DNA from: Enchytraeus crypticus
Lineage: Eukaryota; Annelida; Clitellata; Enchytraeida; Enchytraeidae
NCBI GenBank assembly: GCA_905160935.1
Contig: CAJHZI010000736.1
Location: 377,001 to 441,000, forward strand
Direction of reading: 5' to 3'
DNA: 64,000 nt
Part shown: positions 33,436 through 46,111 of the stretch, one piece after another
How the letters are laid out: each line of letters opens with the position of its first letter
How positions within the stretch are numbered: position 1 is the first letter of the stretch
Program-made: the position numbers and the translations under genes
Notes under the pieces: model-generated
Seen by the model: the letters and a program-made list of their open reading frames with translations, nothing else
What the model was told of the DNA's origin: nothing
The model's database searches: none

Positions 33436-34377
33436 TATCTTTCAATTTAAAAATAATAATGTATATATTGTAAATAATACTTACATTACCTAATATTATT
33501 CGCTTTAATTTCTTTCATTTTAAAACTACTACAGGAGACTATGAACTAAGACTGACATTTTCAAATTTATCGGTATTAACTATGACGGACTAAGTGTTTT
33601 CATTATTGAATTTCGCTAAATGATAAATAGGATGATCTTCATTTTATATGCTGATGAATACGTGACTTAGATGTCCAAAATTTAAATTCGGCTGGTCGTA
33701 ACATGCGGCATAAATATTCAAAGTGAGAATGGGAAGAACTACAAAAGTTTTAAAGTAAATGGTTGATCTTACAAAGCGAAATGAGTTTTACTCATTTTTC
33801 AGTTTATACTAATATAAACAGTCATCAGTTGATAATACCAGTTTACAGTTTTATCCACTGTCAACAATTTGCTGTGCGTAAATTTCGGCGCTGCAATGAA
33901 AAAAAAAAAAAAAATGATAGACACTACCACTAGTGCTACTTTCCTGACATTTTTTGGTTAATCTGTTCAAGATACTAATGATATTAATATACTTCTACGT
34001 GTATGCTAAGCAAAATTTAATGTTCTTGTATGTGTAAGCGCTAAACTATAATAATATTATAAATATACATGTATAATAACCCCGACGTTTATCATCTAAA
34101 TGGTTTGGTGAAATTATATGCAAAGTTCAATGATCAATACCTTAACAGTTTTGTCAGAATGAAGTAAAATTGCCATCTCTGCTACTAATTTGGTTATTAG
34201 ATTTTTTAAGAGTCTCTTTCCTTAAAGATTTAATAGGTTTTACGATCAATTTATCGTGTAACACTAAACGCAATTTGCCGAGTCAGTCACCGTAGTCCAA
34301 AATAAATTAAACTGTCATATAGTGATATGTTGCTGCTATGTTTAACATCAATCTCCGAAGACGACGATTATGGTGGA

Positions 34378-35184
34378 CAGGGGCGGATCCAGGAATTTTT
34401 TAAGGGGGGCCCGAATTTTTTTTCGAGAGTACACATTTTTTGCTTACGCCACGCCTTCTTCTGGACATGTGACCAGGGGCGGATCCAGGAATTTTTGAAG
34501 GGGGGACCAAAATTTTTTGAGAGTATACATATTTTTTGCTTACGCCACGCCTTCTTCGGGCATGTGACGCCAAGGGGGGGGCTTAAATTTTTTCACTACT
34601 TGGCTCGGCTCATAGAGAGCGTGTATCCCCGTATCTTACCCCCCCCCCCCCTCATACCCGTACTAAAGTCATGAGAAAACCTGAAATGCCTAAAATCCTA
34701 CATTTGTTTTGGAAAAAATCAGGTTAATTTTTTCACCTTCGAAGAAGCTCATCGGATCTGGACGAATTGCAAAAGTGACCTAATTCTGGCGGTGGGGGGG
34801 GGGGGGGGCTTAACTCCCTCTCAGCCAAGGCTGCTTGTACCACTGCTCCGGGACAGAGTTAGCAGTTTTTATTCCTTTTTTCCTCTTATACAGTAGTTAA
34901 AGTCAAAATTGAGAGCTAGTGAAACGATCAATATTTTTCGGGACCCTTTCATTACACAGGGCTCCTAAGATACCAAATATGGGCCCCTAATCCATATTTG
35001 AACAAACCTGAGCTAGTTCCCTTTGAACTGAGTTCCTTCTCGTACCCCCCCCCCCCCCCAACCCTTGCCCTTACAAAACATATTGACACATAAAATTTGC
35101 CCTAGCAACAACGAAAATATAGTTAGAAATTTTTTTCGCCGGGCCTAAGGGGGGGACCGGGCCCCCCTGGATCCGCCACCATTG
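34378..35184 (+). mobile_element. hAT-like non-autonomous element, copy 1
   Basis: It starts CAGGGGCGGATCCAGG and ends with the complement (CCTGGATCCGCC). The flanking octamers ATGGTGGA and ATGGGGAA match at 6 of 8 positions, fitting the 8-bp duplication and CAG ends of hAT transposons. The first 100 bp are duplicated in tandem (34378 and 34476). G and C homopolymer runs are frequent. No transposase is seen. It lies between the RhoGAP and RPL10A genes. Confidence 0.65.
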
Positions 35185-35302
35185 ATGGGGAAAACTAGCT
35201 GCAGATGTCATATAGGTCATCAACTGTCATTGAAGCCAGAGAGGCCGCTGACAATGTGAGAGACTGAGAACACACTTTTAACGATGGTCACTTTGTCATT
35301 CG

Positions 35303-35411
<109 letters not shown>

Positions 35412-35738
35412 TTCGCGTCAGTAATCGAAGTTAAGCTATATCGGCCTAGGTTAGTACTTTGTGGGTGACTATCTTCGAAAACCGAGTGTTGACAGTTTTG
35501 AAGGAAAAATCCCAAGATGATAGAGTTTTATTCTTAATCCGCGCCGGCTGCAATTGATGCGCCATCAAAAGGCAACGATTACTAATAACTATAGAGAGGA
35601 AGGAGGAAATGGGCCTTAAACAAGCATCTGTGCTTCCTGACCCAGTGTGCCGTTATAATACTGTAATTTTTGTTGTTGTTGGTAATTACTTTTGGGATTT
35701 CTTAATTTGGTAACGATCAAGCAGTTCATAATGAAGTG

Positions 35739-35760
35739 CTTTCTTCAGTTCTTTCCTTGT
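35739..35760 (+). promoter_or_regulatory. Possible 5'-TOP pyrimidine tract of RPL10A
   Basis: A pyrimidine-rich run (CTTTCTTCAGTTCTTTCCTT) lies about 20-40 bp before the RPL10A start codon. Ribosomal-protein mRNAs in animals normally begin with a C and a pyrimidine tract that ties their translation to growth signalling. The exact cap site cannot be read from sequence. Confidence 0.3.
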
Positions 35761-35776
35761 GTTGTTGTTTAGAAAG

Positions 35777-38700
35777 ATGAGGTAAATAGAGCTTTAGATG
35801 GTAATAGTATTCGTTTATCTAGCTTAATCATCATTAACTTATATGCCAAAAAATATCAGAATGTACTAACTGGTTGAGATTAGTGTTTATATTAATTAAT
35901 TGTGAGTATTTTAGCGGTATAGGTCATAATAATCGATTTATTTCTTGTTGCTCGGGACACCTCTCTTTCGGTATCTTTGGGTATCTCAATATCATCCGTT
36001 TTTTTCAACAAAGAATCTCTGTATAACCTTGATAAACACCTAACTTTCCATAAACATATACCTAAAACTTCACAGGAATTATCCGTGATCTTTGAATACG
36101 TCCATATGTATCACGTGAGACCGCAGCCACAATTGGTGCATCTCTTCAATCCAAGTTGGACTACTGTATTTCTTAAATCTATAGACTATTGCAGTTTTTA
36201 TATCTTTCTGGCTGTCAGATTGATCGGTTGCAGTTTGTTCAGAATTCTTTTGCGCTAGAAATTTTTGTAGTTCCAATTACTCACACGTCACACCTATTTT
36301 AAAGGCTTAGCACTGCCTAAAGATTAAGGAATGTTAAAAAGATTCCTAGACAGTATTCCAATGTTTCTCTTTTATTCATAATAAATAAATCATTTTAATT
36401 AACTTGCCGCAAGCCATTAACTCTACTAGTATAGTGATACCATTTAAAGGATCTTAAATGTTTGTGTTTAACCGCACAGCAAGATATCGCGAGAGACACT
36501 GGTTGAATCAGTGAATGCTGTACTCCAGCATTCAGCTGAGAAGAAGCGCAAGTTCACAGAGTCAGTTGAACTACAGATATCCCTGAAGAACTACGATCCT
36601 CAGAAAGACAAGCGTTTCTCTGGAACTGTCAGGTTTGTTGTTTCTTGGTTAAAGTGTTCAACCGCAAGGATTCATTTTGGTTCAATTTTTTGCCAATTCC
36701 TTTCTCCATTCATGACTTACACCGAGTCATTCACTCGATCAAGTTGAGTATCTACAGCAGTTCTTTCTGTTTCAAATCTTAGACTCGTACATTACTGATA
36801 TTTTTTCAGATACAAGACTGACAATTTGACCAAGCTTGTTTGTATCTGTTTATGTTGTTATATTTATAAATTTTTGTGTGAACCAGATAAGAGGCCATTT
36901 GATCTTCGGTGTTTGGTTGTGGAAGTTTGTTATAAATGACTGTTGCTTGTAGAAGAAGACTTCCAAACAGTCATTGTATTGCAAGTTTATGAACTGTCTT
37001 GTTTACTTATATGTGTATGTTTAGTCCAAGATGTGATGAAAGATTAATCACGATGGTCTTCTGACATCATTAGTGATGATTAATTCTATCTGATCTTGAT
37101 GATTGTTCTGTTACATTTAATAGGTAATCTGTACTATCCGTGTGCAAAATATTTAGCCGTAAATAAGTAATAACATCAGATCCTATTTAGTGCACAGCTG
37201 TATACTGTTCAAAGTGTTTGCAGACTGTACCATTTGTAAACCATTATCCATGATGACAATAATAGGTAGACTTCTATAAGCGTCACGCTTTGGGAAATAT
37301 CATAGGTATGCAAATTAATTGCAAGTAAAATATAACCACCTTGTTACCTATGATTTTGAAGCTAGATGTTCTGACATTAATTTGTATATTCTGTAATTCT
37401 CCTATTAGTTAAAATTACTGTTACGATATATATTAGTGCTTCAAGATATGATAATAAATTAATCACTATGGTCTTCTGAATATCTGATGAGGATTGACTT
37501 AATCTGATCTTGTTGAAATTGTAAAAACTGGGTAATGCGAGTAATATGCTGTTTCACGGTCACTATATACATGAATAATTTTATGATTCTACTTTCATGA
37601 TAGCTAGTGAACAGTGTGTACTAGTCCAGTCCCTGTTCAAATTTGTAAGACTCATATCATATGTTAGTGTATTTTGTTAGAAGATTACATGTGTGGAATG
37701 TGTGTGGGTGTGTAGGGACTTAGAAGTTATAAATTTTAATACTCCATTAGCTATTAATGTACATAATTAACTATGAACTAATGATGTATTGATTATTTTC
37801 TAATCATAATCATCTCTTGCTACCACTCCAGATGCTGGTTCTTGAGTGATTTAATTTTCGTAGTATGTATTGGCCTTTTGAATCACGATAGATAGCCCTG
37901 TATTTTGTGCCAAACAGACTGCGTCATGTGCCACGACCCAAGCTAGCTGTGTGTATCTTGGGAGATCAGCAACATTGTGATGAGGCTAAGGCCAATGATG
38001 TTCCCAACATGGATGTTGAGGCTCTCAAGAAGCTAAACAAGAACAAGAAGCTGGTAAAAAAACTGGGTAAGATTATGTTAAACTTTGATTCATATCTAAA
38101 AATGAATATATATTAATTTGAATGAATTTATATAGTTATTTAACTGTTTTTATTGTCACAAATTGTAGTCTAATAAATATTTGTGAATATTAATTAAAAC
38201 AAGTTGGGACAAGCATAAATTTCTGTTGAGTCAAATACTGTATAAGTAATTCTGCTGTTTTGGAGAATACAGATGACCTTTACAATAATCCTAATTTTTA
38301 CATTTCCTCAGATGAAAATTCATTGTCTTTCTCTAATGATGAAGAATATAAGCTGTATGATGCAATAACAAATTTGTAATGTAAAAAATTGTTGTAATGA
38401 AACAGGCATAGACTATAAAGGGAGTTACTGAAGTGTTGTAAGTCTTAATTAATAAATGTTGTTATTACTTATACCCACATACATGTAGATGACCATCTCA
38501 CCATGGCATCTGATCTTTTTCTTCTAGGGTACCATGTACCTGCCTAGTGGCAGGTACACGGCATATAACTCTTTCAAACAATTCAATCCATATGTATGAT
38601 ATGAAGTCTGATATAAGATGTAAAATTTTGTTATAGTTCAGACTAATACCTATATACTTGTATTTGACTATTTGTTTTTCTTGTAGCTAAGAAATACGAT

Positions 38701-39983
38701 GCATTCCTTGCGTCAGATGCTTTGATCAAGCAGATCCCTCGTATCGTTGGTCCTGGACTCAATAAGGCCGGCAAGTTTCCCACGATGCTACAGCATGGAG
38801 AGTCCATGATGGCTAAGATAGAGGAAGTACGTGCCACCATCAAGTTCCAGATGAAGAAGGTATGTGGCTAGCAATGATCAGTTACCCTCCTTGGGCTTTT
38901 GACTCATCTGCCTTGAAAATTATTGAAAGTGGCATTAAGTACCATTTTATTCTTTTTTACAAGATTCTTATGGATTCTGCCACTAGGTCCGAACAATCAG
39001 TTTGATTGCTTTTGTGTTCTATTGAACGGATCAGGGTACGAGTTGTTATATACCTGCATTACTAGTCTTACTTTTAAAATTATATTGATCTTGTTGCATT
39101 GTTCGCTTTTCTCCTGTAGTATTGTATTCTCCAGATAAACTTCGCTGGAGTTGACCGCTCACTGTTCTTTCGACTTGCTCAGTGCTGCTCTTTGAATTTT
39201 GCTGTTCTAACTAACAGCTCATTGCTCTCTAAGAGCTGCTCTCACTGTGCTGTTCCAGTACTCAATGTTATAATACAGTGCAATGCTGCAGTGTCAATGA
39301 GCTGAACCACTCAAGCCATGTGGTAGACCTATTTAGGCCTAGTTGTCAAACGATCTGAGACAGGCTGGCTCTCATCCTCTCAGCTGTAGTACATTCAATA
39401 GTTGTCACAGAAGTGTTATCAGATGGACGGGTTTTGCACTCCAAGTGACGTTTACGCTGTATTCAGATTTTATGACAAGATGTTATTTAGAATGAGATGA
39501 AGTTAAAAGATCTGCCATTGAGAATTTACCACTGAAATGCAATTGACCAAGCTTGGACAGTAGGATTGGCGGAACCACAATATGTAGAATTTAGCCTATA
39601 GGATTACATAGATTAGCTTACTCGGGTGATCTGGTATTATATCAGTAAAGTTAACTAGATTTTAGGCACTGGGTTATACTTCAGACCTTGCTGCATCACA
39701 TGTATCTAGATATGCACTTTGAAGACAGTAAACCAACACTAAACTTCGCAGCAGTCTCTCTCTTTGACAATCAGCTAGCGGTCAAATATCGATTTTGCTA
39801 TATTTGGTGTAGGTACTTTGTCTGGCTGTAGCCGTCGGTCACGTGAACATGCCGGCTGAGGAGCTAACCGCCAACATCAACCTCGCCATCAACTTCCTTG
39901 TGTCTCTGCTCAAGAAGAACTGGCAGAACGTGCGTGCTCTGTACATCAAGTCAACCATGGGACCTGCTCAGCGTCTCTACTAA
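35777..39983 (+). CDS. RPL10A: 60S ribosomal protein L10a (uL1), complete
   Basis: Five exons encode 216 residues, against 217 in human. They are 35777-35781 (only ATG AG), 36480-36632, 37918-38066, 38687-38859 and 39813-39983. The split second codon gives MSKISRETL, matching the family start, and the end is [10 protein letters not shown]. Landmarks along the chain are [61 protein letters not shown] and [19 protein letters not shown]. The protein forms the L1 stalk of the large ribosomal subunit, which guides deacylated tRNA out of the E site. A poly(A) signal follows at 40202. Intron 2 carries two box C/D snoRNAs, so the gene is also a snoRNA host. No defect is seen. Confidence 0.98.
37027..37098 (+). 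ncRNA. Box C/D snoRNA, copy 1, in RPL10A intron 2
   Basis: All four boxes are in order: C (GTGATGA, 37033-37039), D' (CTGA, 37061), C' (GTGATGA, 37073) and D (CTGA, 37090). A closing stem pairs CAAGA (37027-37031) with TCTTG (37094-37098). The 72-nt size and a ribosomal-protein intron host are typical. The stretch before D' (ATTAATCACGATGGTCTT) is the main guide candidate; its rRNA target was not identified. Such RNAs guide 2'-O-methylation with fibrillarin. Confidence 0.85.
37442..37512 (+). ncRNA. Box C/D snoRNA, copy 2, in RPL10A intron 2
   Basis: This 71-nt paralogue lies about 340 bp after copy 1. It has C (ATGATAA, 37448), D' (CTGA, 37476), C' (CTGATGA, 37484) and D (CTGA, 37504), with the same CAAGA/TCTTG closing stem. 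The guide ATTAATCACTATGGTCTT differs from copy 1 at one base. Flanking sequence is much less similar than the boxes, stem and guide, which suggests selection on the RNA. Confidence 0.85.
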
Positions 39984-40201
39984 ACTCAGTTACTTCAGTG
40001 TGACTCAGTCCTATTAAAATTAGCAGAATAGAAATAATTACAGTTAGCCTGAAGGAAGTTAAGTGATAGTTAACCTAGCCTAGCACTGAATGATACCATA
40101 TCTCAAGAAAGATTTTTAAGTAATGGTAAAATACTTGCGTAGTTTGAGTATAATTGCATGTGCTGCTATCTGCAGGTGGTGACAGTGTAGATGTGGAGTG
40201 T

Positions 40202-40207
40202 AATAAA
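40202..40207 (+). terminator. RPL10A poly(A) signal
   Basis: AATAAA lies about 220 bp after the RPL10A stop codon and is followed by T/GT-rich DNA (TTGTCTCGTTTGTTG) suited to cleavage-factor binding. Confidence 0.7.
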
Positions 40208-40317
40208 TGGTACCAATTAATTGTCTCGTTTGTTGAGTCAATCCTAATGTTTAGAAGTAAAATATATGATAACCACTTGATATATTAGATCTTTTATATT
40301 GATATTACTTCCCATGG

Positions 40318-40545
40318 CTTCTTAACATTAGAGTCATCTTTCCTTGAATCCCTGTTTATCTAGTGTCAGGTGTTAGAAAATTTTGTAGCAGTAATATATG
40401 CATAAGTGCTTCCCAACCGAATTACCTTTCTGACGTTGGGTTGGATCTTAGTTCTTGGTCGCCTTTTACAACACATGCAGACTACAGTTAGTCTATTCTT
40501 CAGCAACCCTGACAAAACACGTGTTACGGTAACATTACTTTATCA
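40318..40545 (-). mobile_element. R3 repeat family copy, 3' of RPL10A
   Basis: CTTGAATCCCTGTTTATCTA, CTTTCTGACGTTGGGTTGGA and CAACACATGCAGACTACAG match 62950-63215. It lies downstream of the RPL10A poly(A) signal. Confidence 0.7.
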
Positions 40546-40589
40546 ATAAAACACATGAGCCTACACAATAGCCCTTCTGCTGTTTCAAT

Positions 40590-40948
40590 AGATCTTTTCG
40601 GTAATAGCTATAAATAGAACATCGTGGACACCAAATATAAACAGTAGACTAGAAAAAGTAAACACTGCATAGAATACTATTGAAATGTACTAGTTCCTCA
40701 TAAAATTTCTAATACAAGTTTTCTTTAGAAATGTTATTTACTTTACAACCTACTGTACGTATATTAATTAAAGAATAACTTAACACTTATAGTTTAACTC
40801 TTTCACCCATTATAACGGTATGCATGCATTATAACGAAGTTATAATATAGACCCATTACATTTACATGTAAATTTATTTATCAGATGTCAACATAAACAA
40901 ACCAGTGTTACCATACAACAAATATGTTTTCAATTACCGAACTGATCT
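40590..40948 (-). mobile_element. MITE, copy 2 (359 bp)
   Basis: This is the inverted counterpart of 10658-11030 and is alignable end to end with small differences. It has the same terminal inverted repeats and AT on both flanks. It lies between the 3' ends of RPL10A and the GH1 gene. Confidence 0.85.
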
Positions 40949-41684
40949 ATTTAGTCATGTTTTGTTTTTATTAGGTTTCTGTTTTGCCACAGATCATATA
41001 AAAATTATAATTAGCAATTATTAAAAATGTTTGTATAAGTGGTTCAAATGGTCAGTAAAAGCCATTTGCTAGCATAGATTAAATCATTTAAATTGCACCT
41101 GTAAGGAAAGTAACGAATGTCATACCTATAGGTTTGTGAGAAGCAGCCATTTAGCTGCCGTTTTAGTTCTAAATATCACGTAGCTGACTCGGCCATTATC
41201 ATAGCGAATAAGATCAATAATACCGTTATGAATGTCAATAAGTCTGGAAACATCTATTTTGTATATATATAAGAAGTCGTATTGTACCGTAGCTCTTCGC
41301 GTTAGGCTCATGTCGCTTCTGACCAGATTGGAGAAGCTGTTCTGTTCAGATTGGAGAAGATCCCAGAGGCGTGTTAGTAAAATGAGAAAACCACAATCAT
41401 TACCTGTCCCGAACAAAGGGCTACATTAAGATTTTTTAGATCTTGCCATTTCTTTAAATATTTCTTAAATATTAATTTTTTTAAATATTAAAAAAAAATT
41501 AAAACGGCATCAGCAGAGTGCTCTAAAGAGCGTGAAGTAGTTCTTAAACATGAATAGATGACAGGCTCTGTACCTTGGACCTGCCGTTTTGCCTAGAGTC
41601 AGAGAAGGGAGAGTGGACGCAGAAGATCAAGTAGAGAAATTACTAATTGCTTCATCAAGTCACATTAAATAAAGCCCCCGGGCT

Positions 41685-43780
41685 TTACAGGTACGTGTCT
41701 ACCGCCTTGGGAAAGCCGTTATCTCTGACGACCTGAGCGTAGAAGGCTGCGGAAGCTTTGGGGGTTCTCTTTCGCTCCGGGTCGTTGAAGTCGACGTGGT
41801 GGAGACCAAAGCGTTCCGAGTAACCTCTCGACCACTCGAAGTTGTCCATTAGACTCCACGCTGTGTAACCCTTGACGTCACAGCCGTCCAGCCGAACAGC
41901 TAGAATCAGAATAATCTAGGCTGTAGCTGGTAAAAGCTAAGTCAGTTTCCTCACTCGTACGCGATGTCAGTGTTAATGAGCCCAGAATTTGAACCCCGAA
42001 CTGATCCGCGGTTGAATATTATATTGACGTTGACACTGGCTCCAGCCAGAGTATAATCTAGGAACACCTTATTGTGGCTATAGATTGTAATCTAACAACA
42101 CCTTATTTAAGCTTTACATTGTAAAATTAATACATCTCATGCGCCCAATTTTCTATGGCTGACGTTATATGGTACAACTGCAATCAGAACTCAGTTACAG
42201 CCACTAGCGAATCTTCAAAGTCTAAACACGTAATTTGAAAGTGATTTATTTAATTATGAGCATCAAAAATCAGATCCGCCACGTCTAAGCGTAATTAAGT
42301 TACTTTAGTCAAGAATAGTGATATAAAATTATATTTTACCGGCTGTGTATAAGTAAAATCTATTATAATAAAAATACAATAAATCTACACTATAGGCCTA
42401 CTATAATAAAAAAAATATAATTAGGCCTATACAGGAGAGTCCACACAAAGTTAACGACACAAGTTGCGTCGTTGACAAATAGTTGGGGTTAGTAGCAAAA
42501 GGTATGAAGTTTAAACTAAAAGAGGGGAAGTAGATAAATTGCGCATCGTAAGTTAGACGAGGGAGGATATGCGTACATGCGAATTTTCTTTGGAGGGGGA
42601 GTGTGGACGCCCCTGATCTGTATAATACAGTACACTAGAATAAGCATAAAATCAAATGACAGATGAAATAATTATGCGCAAACCCTTTAGAACTTCATTA
42701 ATGTAACTCCTGTAGTAGAATATCCTCTCTTTATCGTCCAGTGTTCCAGTGATATCGGATGTTCCATTCTCAGTGATGTATACAGGAGGATTACCGTAGT
42801 GATCCTTAATCCAGTTTAGTAGTCGTCGTAATCCCCATGGTACCACGTACAGCCACTCCGAGCCGGATCTGTAGAATTTTAACATAATTGTCTTATCATC
42901 CGTTGCAGGAATTCCATTTGCTCTATAAGTCTATGCTTTAGGGGCCTAAATAATTAGCTCTTCAATAATTTTCCTTTGTAATGTTTAATTTAATCGATTC
43001 AGTTGTTTTTTGTATTGAATTTTACTTTATGAAAATAGATTTTGATTTTGATTGAGTATGCTTGAATTTATATCAGTACTTCATTTATTTCGAGATTGAG
43101 ATTACTGACTGATAACAACTTACTACAAGACTCACTTCGTCACTTGGTTGGAGGCAGTGGCGATGTCGATTAGATACTTGACCGCGGATCAGTAGGTGCG
43201 GGGTTTAAATCCTGTGCTCGCCCGTCACTGACATCGCTTTCGGGTGAAGAAACTACGTTAACCTTATCTTTTATATATAATTAAAGATAACCTGGGCCAG
43301 TTTGGATCTACTTCGGTTTTACAATCCATCAGATCCGCCTCTGTTGCAGGAGGCTGTGTGCTTGGGAATTTACTAGCAAATCCAGTTGTGTAAGAGTTCA
43401 GTCCAAAGAAGTCCCACGTCCCTGCGTGAACATGTCAAAGACGTTTATATCAGTGCTCGTGACGGGTCTGGAAAATATGCAGTTAGTGGTTATAGTGGGG
43501 GGAGGGGCGCAGGGAACTCAGTTCCACCAATAGTTCTGAGATCTGTTCCCCTGCTAAGGGTCCATATTAGACAGGCCTACTAGGAGATCTGTAGATAGAT
43601 TACCGGTGGGAGGGGGTTTGAAAATTCTGACTGTTCGCCTAGCTCTTAATTCCCATTTTAACCACTGAAAATAGTACGCAATTCGAATGCGGAGAATCTG
43701 CGTTATATAATGATGACGCAGTCAAAAAATATAGAAAAATACTTCATTGCACAGGTATAAAATGCTTATTTAAGATATAC

Positions 43781-43835
<55 letters not shown>

Positions 43836-45688
43836 AGTATAGAATCTTCAAAAGCAAAACCTCGGTTAAGTCTCTTCTCTTCCTCAGTGAACTTGGGCAG
43901 AGGTGACTCAGGTAAACCAAGCTGTTTGGCTTTCAGCGCTAACTGAGCCTTGAGCAAATCAGGATAGTCGCCGTTCCCGAATATAGGATTAGCGAACCAG
44001 CCCAGCTTGAACTGCATCACTCTGTAAAATACAATTATGGTTACTGATATGCCAGTTTATATGCCTATACAAAAAATTCAGTCAAGCAGTGAAAGCTTAA
44101 ATTTACATGTAGATTAACATGAGAGCAATAAAGGATTCAATAACTCTCAGATGATATTCAGACTCACCAAAGAAGAATGGTTGGTCTCTCGCAATATAGG
44201 CTACACTGACATAATAATGTCATGAGATTATAATAATTAAATACATCTAAATCTCGGGTTATTGTGAAACAATAGCACTGTAGAATGGAATCTCACAATA
44301 TACCGTACATAGACCTGGAAGTTTAGAACAGAGACATTAATATCTCTCAGAAGACATCGAGACCTACAAAATGAGAAAGGTATACCTCTGAGATGCCTCC
44401 ACCTCGATACGCCACAGTGTTTATAACTACAGAAGTAGAATGGTATACTTCTTACATGACTTTAAACCTATCTTTTGACTCATTTTCTGGATTTTAGAAT
44501 TTTCACCGTTTTAGAATTTTTGGACCTTCTTTTGCTCGGCAGCTTGGATTTGTCTCAATAGTGTTCGATGTTGTCAATGATTACTATTTAACTCTAATTG
44601 TTGATGTTATTGTTACTATTTTTTTATTGTTATTAGAGTAGTAGAATGGTTTACCTCTCAGAAGCCTCCACGTCGTCAGGGTTGTTTCGATCCTTCGGTT
44701 CACTCCAATCACAATTATTTGAAATTCCAACTTTACCTACGCAGTAATATCAATATTTAAGTATTTTATGAAATCGAAATTTAAGATATAAAATCATTAC
44801 CTATACTTCTTTCTTTTACTAAAATGCCTAAATTGTTTTCATAGCACATAGCTTATCTAAATAATTATGTCTGTTCTATATTTCCTATTCCGGCATATAA
44901 ATGCTGTATCAAATTCTCCATTCCTTAATCCGGCCATTCTTACACACTCTTTCCATAAATTATCTTTTCTATTACCACTTTTAGAAATCTATTCAACATA
45001 TACAGTAGCTTTAATAGCATTTAGAGGGCTATATAATAGTATGAAACGTAGGTAAATATTTTATTTTAATTAATCATCTACGGAGCAGGTCAAACTTCAT
45101 TTCATCAAATATTACTAAAAGTTACTGATATCGTCTCTCCACTCGGTTGTAATTGATCTTCACGAAAAAGTGGCCGATATCTACATCTCCATATAGTTGG
45201 AAGAGGCAGTGAGGAAGCTTATTGGAAAGGTGGACATTCAGAGAAAGAAAGAAAATCTTCTGTGGTTAGTCAGTAACGATAAGCATAATGTAATTTTGAA
45301 TAAACCTGCCTAAAATATTGAGAGAATCAATCAACTTTAGCGTATGCACGTAGATTACAAAAACTAAACTTTTACGTCAAGACTAATTCTAGCAAACTGT
45401 TCACTAGCGCAAAAGATGATGCATTTGAGGCACAAAACAATTTTAGAAATATTTTAACGTCATTTTAATTACTACATGGATCACGTTAACAGTCGCTTGA
45501 ATGATTGATTTGAAATCGCACCAGTAATGCGGTGGCAAGTAAATAAGTAAATATTATTATTTACCTGAAAACTAAGGGAACGATCGAGCTTAGAGGATAT
45601 GCAGTGAGAAAGCGTAACACAGTGCTTCCAATATATTTATAGCTTGAAGCCTAATAAAGCTCATCTTCCATTTCACCCTTCAAAACTA

Positions 45689-45724
<36 letters not shown>

Positions 45725-46074
45725 GCTCCCTCCCTCCCTGTATAATGTTCTGCCAAATAGCAGGTTCTTCAAAACTAGCAAAAATTATTATAAGAATGAC
45801 TAGTGCTGTCTTACACGATGTGCGCATAACTGGAGCTAATTCCTACCCTGCTGCTTGGCCCTGAACTCATTGTCGTAGGTCCTCCAAGCCTTCGCGTGCG
45901 CTCTGATCAGGTTATGAGCCACTTTGAAGACGGAGTTGACCGGATCCTGTATCCCCGGAGCGTAAATCCCGTTCCCGTGTCCCAACCAGGAGTACACGAG
46001 TGTCTCGTTGAACGTTATCCAGTATTTAACCTGCAATACGCAGCAATGTGTAATTTACGTGACAGGGTTCAGGT

Positions 46075-46111
<37 letters not shown>

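Noticed and set aside
34327-34674. 115-codon frame with repeated RIQEF motif
   Set aside because: It is the translated, duplicated end of a non-coding hAT-like element.
38336-38431. Possible third C/D snoRNA in RPL10A intron 3 (ATGATGA ... CTGA)
   Set aside because: No closing stem and no D'/C' pair; the spacing is too long compared with the two clear ones.
41126-41416. 96-codon minus-strand frame between RPL10A and the GH1 gene
   Set aside because: No family resemblance, no splice links and AT-biased residues. It lies in the expected 3' region of the GH1 gene, so it is most likely chance.
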